DNA from: Smittia aterrima
Lineage: Eukaryota; Arthropoda; Insecta; Diptera; Chironomidae
NCBI GenBank assembly: GCA_033063855.1
Contig: CP093829.1
Span: 15,779,537 to 15,843,536 of the forward strand
Direction of reading: 5' to 3'
Length of the DNA: 64,000 bases
The notes beneath the pieces are model-generated. The model made no database searches. It was not told the DNA's origin and saw only the letters and a program-made list of their open reading frames with translations. Shown here piece by piece: positions 58,601-64,000 of the stretch (position 1 is the first letter of the stretch; each line of letters begins with the position of its first letter). Made by a program: the position numbers and the translations under genes.

Positions 58601-60808
58601 ACGAAAAATTGAGAAGAAGCTGATGAAAAATTATTCATCTTTGGATCTCTTAACATTTCGTGCGTAGAACGAGGTCGCGGAATTGAGGTGAATTTATATT
58701 TTGCGGAACAAGAAGCTTCCAGAGTAAATCTAACGATTACGTAAGTCGTACGTTTATATCCGAAGTTTATTTCGAGACTTTTCTCTCGACTCCGGATGGT
58801 TACGTAACGAAATTTTCGCTAAACTATTACGAAGTTCTACTATCGTTGACCTTAAAAAGTGAAATCTCAACTTTCTCCAACAGCTTAGAAGAACAAAAAT
58901 ATTTTTTTGACCGAAGCCATAAGCGAAGAGTTTTTGCGTAACAAAAAGAAGAACAAGTTTGTTTTATAAGGAAAAAAAATCCAAACAACAAAAGCTTACA
59001 GCGTTCTTATGCATGAAAGATTATTTTTATTCTTCGGCCCCGCTCAAGGTTTTCTTTGTCTCGTCGCGCGTTTTCTTCTTTTAAAGAATTCTTTCTCAAC
59101 ATTCTTAAGTAATATAATTTTAGCTTCATCGTTCACCTCAAAATGTCTCAACTCATACAAGATCTGAAGCTCCAAAAATATTAAACCCTGTTTATTTAAT
59201 GACCGCAAAATTCGACAGACACTCTCGATAAACGTCTCGGGAATAATTAAATATTTCAACCTCTCACAACGCGAGAAAGCGAGTGAGTGTATGCGATGTG
59301 TATCCATTGATTGATTTATAAGCGAAATGTAATGAAACGCAAACATTTTAATGAAATATAAAAAAATTAATTCAAAATCCGTTGAAAATAACCTTCATTT
59401 TCAGACAGCGTTGAGCTCGCTTGCCTTCATTCTCGCTTTGTCTCAGACGAGAGAAGCGACTAACTACCGTGTAACACGATATGCAAGTAAATCCTTATCT
59501 CATTGCTCGCTTTCTTATTCTATCAAGTGTTTATGCTTCTCGATTCTCACACGAAAACTTTATTTTTGTACAGACTTGCAAATTCAAAAATGCTTCGAAA
59601 TCAAAACACTGACGAACAGTTTATCAATATAATGTAGGTCAGGAATAATGTTTGAGAAAGTTAATGGCAGATATTTTCGTTTGTGTTCTCGCTTAATTTC
59701 CGTCCTTCGACTGATAAGAGAATTTATTCCTTTGTTTTCATGCAAGCGGCTTTAATTTAGTGCTCACAGAAATGTCATTAGTTTGATAAGAGAACTTTAG
59801 CAATATCTCGTTGTGACTTTATGTCATCAGTCTACACGATGAACTGTACTTCGATTATTACGCAATCAATCAATCATTAAATTATTCAGATACACTCAAT
59901 TAATAAATTTGAAGGTTAAATGTTGACATTTTTCGATAAAGAAATCTACAAATTTTTAGAGATTTGAACTTACCAACTTCCAAACTTTGATTGCAACACT
60001 TCAATGCTTCGTCCAATAAGTTCCTTTCTAAATGTCCTTCAGCTTCTTCGTTGAGTTCCGAAGCTTTTAATGATGGACTCCACCACTTTTCTACAAGTCT
60101 TCTAATCAAAATGTCCTGTTCGAAGCCGCCACATCGACCACCACCCGTATCATTGTTTCTGTCAACATTGTCAACACATTGAAACACATCCAATTCGTTT
60201 CCGGTCGATTCATCGCAGCGATTGCCACTCTCGTCATTGTTGATTGAGGAAAGTTCTGATGTAATTGTTGAGTTTTTAATTATTTGCGACGCTGATGATG
60301 ATGTCGCAGCAGTGGCGCGTGATGACGATGGCAACTCGAGCTGTGTTTGAGTGCTAATGACAGGAAATTTCTGTCCGCAGACACTGCACTTCGTTCGACC
60401 GAAGCAGCATTCGCGACAAAATGTGTGACCGCATAATGAAGTGACAGGATACTTCAGGACGTCCTCGCAAATAGGACAACATAATGGATCGACATACTCA
60501 TTATCGGAATTGGTTGATTGTGGATTTGTGGAGTTGGTCCTTTTGCTTATTATAAATTCAATTATAGAACTAGCTAAACACTTTAGTCTCTCAACCGGTA
60601 TAATCTCGCAAAGCTGATAGCAAATGTGGCAATAAATGTCAAGCGCGTCCTTGATTCGACTGCACTTCGCGAGCGAGTCACCATAACCGAAGTAGAGGTC
60701 TGTGGTTTTGCGTCCGCTCTCGCGTAACAATCGCTCATAAATCTCACATGAAAGGATGTAATTGTGATTCTTGAATGCATCTTTTGCCAACTCTAATAGT
60801 GTGGCCAT
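40604..60808 (-). CDS. LON peptidase N-terminal domain and RING finger protein
   Basis: Putative RING E3 ubiquitin ligase of the LONRF family. Exons in transcript order: 60808-59974, 47532-47414, 42671-42537, 42482-42298, 42205-42018, 41954-41824, 41652-40900, 40837-40604; phases close to 859 aa (vertebrate LONRFs about 760). An N-terminal TPR-like region is followed by RING 1 (CCPICEDVLKYPVTSLCGHT, FCRECC, CSVCGQ; about residue 111) and a Ser/Asn-rich low-complexity linker. TPRs follow (LNEEAEGHLERNLLDEALKC; NFKGLLLRSHVLYRLKHYQS; SHYRRALALSGLGRIEESF), then RING 2 (DFDCVLCCRTLHKPVVTPCG, CLDRCMDYSNYCPLC; about 510-550). The LON substrate-binding domain ends TSLEKRLRAIDKTLIEYM plus a His/Gln-rich tail. 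Introns 1 and 2 are 12.4 and 4.7 kb. The acceptor of exon 5 has an unusual purine run before AG, but phase and sequence fit. Confidence 0.92.
42672..47413 (-). other. LONRF intron 2 (4.7 kb)
   Basis: Non-coding. AT-rich with short open frames that lack coding character or splice context. A CRE palindrome TGACGTCA lies near 45762. No transposon ends or RNA genes recognised. Confidence 0.6.
47533..59973 (-). other. LONRF intron 1 (12.4 kb)
   Basis: The longest gap in the window, between the RING1/TPR exon and the second TPR exon. I see only scattered frames under 110 codons on both strands, none with domains, plus A/T tracts. There is no transposon relic that I can recognise, which contrasts with the 14-27 kb region. 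Several TTAYGTAA-type palindromes occur (near 50843, 52199, 53463, 58739, 58802). It may hold enhancers or an alternative promoter for the RING2/LON half; this is not shown. Confidence 0.6.
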
Positions 60809-62747
60809 CTTCACTGCGCTTAAATATTTTCTTAAACTTCACTGATAATTCAATTAAAATTATTTTTCTTTAAACACAATTTAAGTTTTTTTTTCACTCC
60901 CTTTGTTCACTTTGATAACGGCCGAGTCGAAGTTATGTCATCAGCATATTCTCAGTTCTCATTTCATCATTTATGTAATCAAACGAGATAGATTTTTCAT
61001 TTTCTTTTCTCGTGTTTGTTCACCGGCTGAAGAATTGGACTTCTAAGATCGTTAATTCACGTTTAATTGTTACGCGGGCGATGATATAACAAGCACAACA
61101 TTTATTATTCAAAAATTCTATACGTGTATGATATTATTATGTAACAGCTTTTTCTAGACTTTTTTCCATCGCAATCTGTTTACGCCGCCCGATACAAAGA
61201 AAAACCTCCGGAGAATATTTTTTAGCTTTATTTCACACGTTGGATGTTTCTCTTTACTTTCATTTGATTTACTTTCTTTTGCCGGAATATTGCATTTCCC
61301 CGGGATGATGATTCAGACAAGCACAAATTTTATGCAATCACTTCGTTCTAGATTTTTTTCTCGCCTCGCGCAATCACATGAAAGAAGGGAAAAGATATTC
61401 CGCCGAAAATGTAATCAACAACGGAATTCGAGTGACGACGGATCGGATGGCGGGATGCTTGGACGACACTCTCCAGCAACTTTAATTCACTTGCCTGGTT
61501 ATATAACGAGACTCACATATATTTTAGGTATCAAAATGATTATTCAATTCTTTATGAACGAAAATGTATACATAAGAATATTATGTCATTCACAAAAATA
61601 TTTTCCTCTCGCTATTCACTTTTGCGCTGTGTTTTTAAGCTTTTCTTGCTTTTATTCTTAACTATTGACGATACTGACGAGAACTTTATTGATATTTCAC
61701 AAACTGTTCGCTTTCAAATTGAGAAAAAGCGAATTTTTCATTTATTTTTTTGCTGTTCTGTAATCAATGTTATACAACAACTTTATCGAGCTACGTTGCG
61801 AATGCTCCTTTCTCGACCGAGTACTCGCTAAAAATGATGTGAATGAAACGAAAAAGTTTTATTTTTTCCCGAACCCAGCTCAATTCTCTCTCTTTCTCTC
61901 GCCTGCTCAGAGCGCGTCTCTTCATAAGGGATCTCATGGCAAGAAACACGAGAGCGGTTTGAGAGTAAACGTAAGGCACGTTGACTTGTAGTTGGAGCTT
62001 CCATAGTCGACGAAATGTTTTCATTGCTTTTACTATGTCGAGACTTGTGTTTGTAGCTGCTGAAAGGTTCTTTGAGAGTCTCGCTCTTGCTTCGACAGTA
62101 AACAGCATTGTTGCTCCCTCATAATCGCGAAACGTGTATTTGTGAAACAAATTTTCGCATTTGTGTATGAAGTCAGTCACATAATATGATTATGTTATAC
62201 ACCGATATTGCATACCAAAAACTTTAAACTGAAGAGTAGAAAAAAATATTGGGGACGACGAAGATGCCGATGAAGTTAAAATAAGTTATTACAACTGCTT
62301 GTTGTAATTTGCGGGCTTGGTTTTCTGGGTTACGGTGAAGTTTGTGTGTCTCTCTTTCTCTCTCTTACGTTCGTAAACTGTTGAATTAAAGCGCTTCATC
62401 TATTATCGTTTGAGGAAAAACTTAAAACGAGAGAAAAAATTCTCAGAACGTAAAGTTTGTTATATTCAATGTTTGAACGTGCCCGCGATTACATAAAGGT
62501 CAACTCAATTATGTTCAAACCGATTGAGATTGAGAATGTTAATTTACATTAATTACTCAATCAAAAAGTTTAACTCTTTCCGAAACAGTAAAATTATCGC
62601 ATTCGCTTGGACATTGTTGACGAATCCAAAAAGAGTGACTTGAGCCATACACTCGGCTTACGACAACCCCGATGCTTACCCAACGTGGTTGACCTTCATA
62701 TTACCGAATATTTTTTTGTGTGCATGGCAATCCTTCGATCACTTTTT
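56441..62747. repeat. Dispersed 22-bp direct repeat
   Basis: GGCAATCCTTCGATCACTTT followed by TT occurs at 56441-56462 and 62726-62747, each followed within a few bases by TAATCAT. One copy lies in LONRF intron 1 and one upstream of LONRF. Too short to assign to an element. Confidence 0.6.
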
Positions 62748-63447
62748 TTTTAATCATGCAATCATTGAGCTCAGAATTGAGTAATCAAAAACATTTAAAA
62801 CATTATTCTCAATGAGGAAAGCTCTCGTTATATGACCGACAACGAGCAAAATGAGAGAAAAGCAACTTTGAAAATGGTTTCGATGTATTTGCTCATCTAA
62901 CAACGAAGACTTTGAAATGATTCACGCAAAACAATTCTCGAGATGATGATGAAAACTTGTGATGATGAAAAACTAGCGATTCAGCAACTATAAAAGCGTT
63001 ATGAATCATAAATGACGCGGCGCCCGATGTCAATTGCACTTAATCGCTTTATGTTGTGTTAAATCATTTGCACTTAAACGTGGATAGTGTCGACTGACAA
63101 TCATTCTATCAATTGACTAATTGTACTGCATGTGGTTTTATAATAAGGTTTTTCAATTCCAATTGAAAGGATAATTAATGAAAGCTTTAGCCATCTGAGT
63201 CATGTTTCGACATAGTAAGTTACATAAATCTGACAATTGAATAATCAATGCCTTCTAATGAAACTATCATAGAAATAAAAGGTCTGAATTAATTATTTCC
63301 ATTTGAGAACGGAAATTTTCACGACGCTCATTTGCGTGCAACGGAAATAGAAAAGAAATCTTTTTTACTCTCGAACAAAAAAAACTTTTTTGAAGGGGAA
63401 AGCGAAGGGTCTTTTTTCAGTCAAGATTAATTATAATGAATCATTGT
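60809..63447. other. Non-coding upstream of LONRF
   Basis: 5' flank of LONRF and intergenic DNA. AT-rich, with TTATGTAA palindromes near 60973 and 61139. No frame on either strand has recognisable domains or good splice sites. Confidence 0.5.
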
Positions 63448-63711
63448 TTAGTAAACATTGGCGACTTTCACATAACCACAAAAATCCTTTAAAATCTTCT
63501 CGCCTAAGCCGTCTTCTGTCTGTTTGTAAACAACGATTAATTTAATAGGCGAGTCATTTGACATTCTCCCGTCAGTGCGTGCAATGAGCTCCCTTAGCCT
63601 CAACTTCCCGGAAAACATTTTCACGCAAGTTCTAAACAAGTTTCCACTTAAAAGTTTTAGATTTGAGAAGCTTTGGCTTTCAGACTTCTTCAAGAATCTT
63701 TCAAGCATCAT
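63448..63711 (-). CDS. Unassigned small ORF
   Basis: Eighty-seven codons from ATG 63711 to TGA/TAA at 63448. It contains FSNLKLLSGNLFRTCVKMF, LRLRELIARTDGRM, IKLIVVYKQTEDGLGEKI and ends YVKVANVY. The alternating hydrophobic pattern looks protein-like, possibly the last exon of a larger gene, but no family is recognised and no upstream exon is seen. It overlaps the opposite-strand exon at 63684 by 28 bp. Confidence 0.3.
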   Translation of the reverse strand: MMLERFLKKSESQSFSNLKLLSGNLFRTCVKMFSGKLRLRELIARTDGRMSNDSPIKLIVVYKQTEDGLGEKILKDFCGYVKVANVY

Positions 63712-63848
63712 CGAGCAAAAAACGAGACTCGAGAGTACTTGAAGACGATGAAGAAAACGATTCTGAGCGACAAAAATTGTATCAACAAGTCATTGACATC
63801 GAGCAAACGAATATGTCTCCCTTGCAAATGAAATATTTTGCTCGTTAA
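63684..63848 (+). CDS. Possible terminal exon of a plus-strand gene
   Basis: After a good acceptor (TTTGGCTTTCAG) a 54-codon open exon reads TSSRIFQASSSKKRDSRVLE, an acidic DDEENDSERQ stretch, then LYQQVIDIEQTNMSPLQMKY and FAR before TAA. The charged helix with a conserved-looking C-terminal tail suggests real coding. No earlier exon can be joined in the window, so it would belong to a gene whose upstream exons I cannot find. No family named. Confidence 0.35.
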   Translation, partial: TSSRIFQASSSKKRDSRVLEDDEENDSERQKLYQQVIDIEQTNMSPLQMKYFAR

Positions 63849-64000
63849 GCTCCATTAAATGTATGACGACCGAAAAAAAGAAACATTTTCGGGGGCCAAC
63901 GAGAGAAAGAGAAGTCAGCAAAAAAGGAAATGAATATTTATTTATAAATTTATATTCTGTTCAATTGATTTCGCATTCAATTCAGTTAATTAAAAAAGTG

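Noticed and set aside
42700..59900. Many 60-125-codon frames on both strands within LONRF introns
   Set aside because: No domains, no consistent splice sites, composition of AT-rich non-coding DNA; expected by chance at this length.
61290..62180. Overlapping frames of 74-129 codons upstream of LONRF
   Set aside because: No recognisable motifs, and both strands are open over the same DNA; treated as chance frames.
1..64000. tRNA, rRNA, CRISPR or bacterial operon features
   Set aside because: None found; the sequence is eukaryotic nuclear DNA with spliced genes.

Overview
The window is a piece of an insect nuclear genome, most likely a dipteran and probably a nematoceran midge. The reasons are AT-rich DNA, GT-AG introns mostly of 50-100 bp, divergent insect chemoreceptor genes (an ionotropic receptor and a gustatory-receptor relic), insect-style CLOCK and phenylalanine hydroxylase, and many non-LTR, hAT, TA-inserting and Helitron-like elements. 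The order is inferred; no species is claimed. Gene models were built by hand-translating exons and checking that every splice phase closes.

Layout. 1-7251 (+): acetyl-CoA carboxylase, 5' end outside the window. 7497-9510 (-): GLE1, convergent with it. 9718-9876 (+): solitary last exon of a gustatory receptor. 10537-13374 (-): 1,4-alpha-glucan branching enzyme, 8 exons, complete. 13375-15960: non-coding with retroelement remnants. 16085-25420: a broken gustatory-receptor gene whose last exon is split by about 8.3 kb of mobile elements stacked inside one another: a non-LTR retrotransposon (-), within it a hAT-like element, within that a Helitron-like copy and a 3.8-kb TA-inserted element that itself carries a 0.7-kb MITE. 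25425-26186: second, inverted copy of the Helitron-like repeat. 26431-26703: fold-back MITE abutting an LRR-protein gene (26708-27598, +). 27789-29716 (+): ionotropic receptor. 30701-32588 (+): phenylalanine hydroxylase (Henna). 33053-35651 (-): Clock. 38004-38805 (-): small F-box protein gene. 40604-60808 (-): LONRF-type RING/TPR/LON protein with introns of 4.7 and 12.4 kb. 60809-64000: non-coding apart from two small uncertain ORFs near the end.

How the genes work together. There is no operon logic. ACC (malonyl-CoA and lipid synthesis) and branching enzyme (glycogen) are metabolic neighbours only by position. Henna and Clock are convergent with 464 bp between stop codons; Clock is the positive arm of the circadian oscillator. 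The chemoreceptor and LRR region (9.7-29.7 kb) is where mobile DNA has accumulated, while the 12.4-kb LONRF intron shows no element I can recognise.

Most worth a second look: the five-level nesting in the gustatory-receptor gene, with an empty-site reading frame that is restored when the TA-flanked element is removed; the replacement of the retrotransposon endonuclease C-terminus by a 10-bp minisatellite; the hairpin-plus-CTAG repeat family; and the MITE at the 5' edge of the LRR gene, which has no in-frame ATG.
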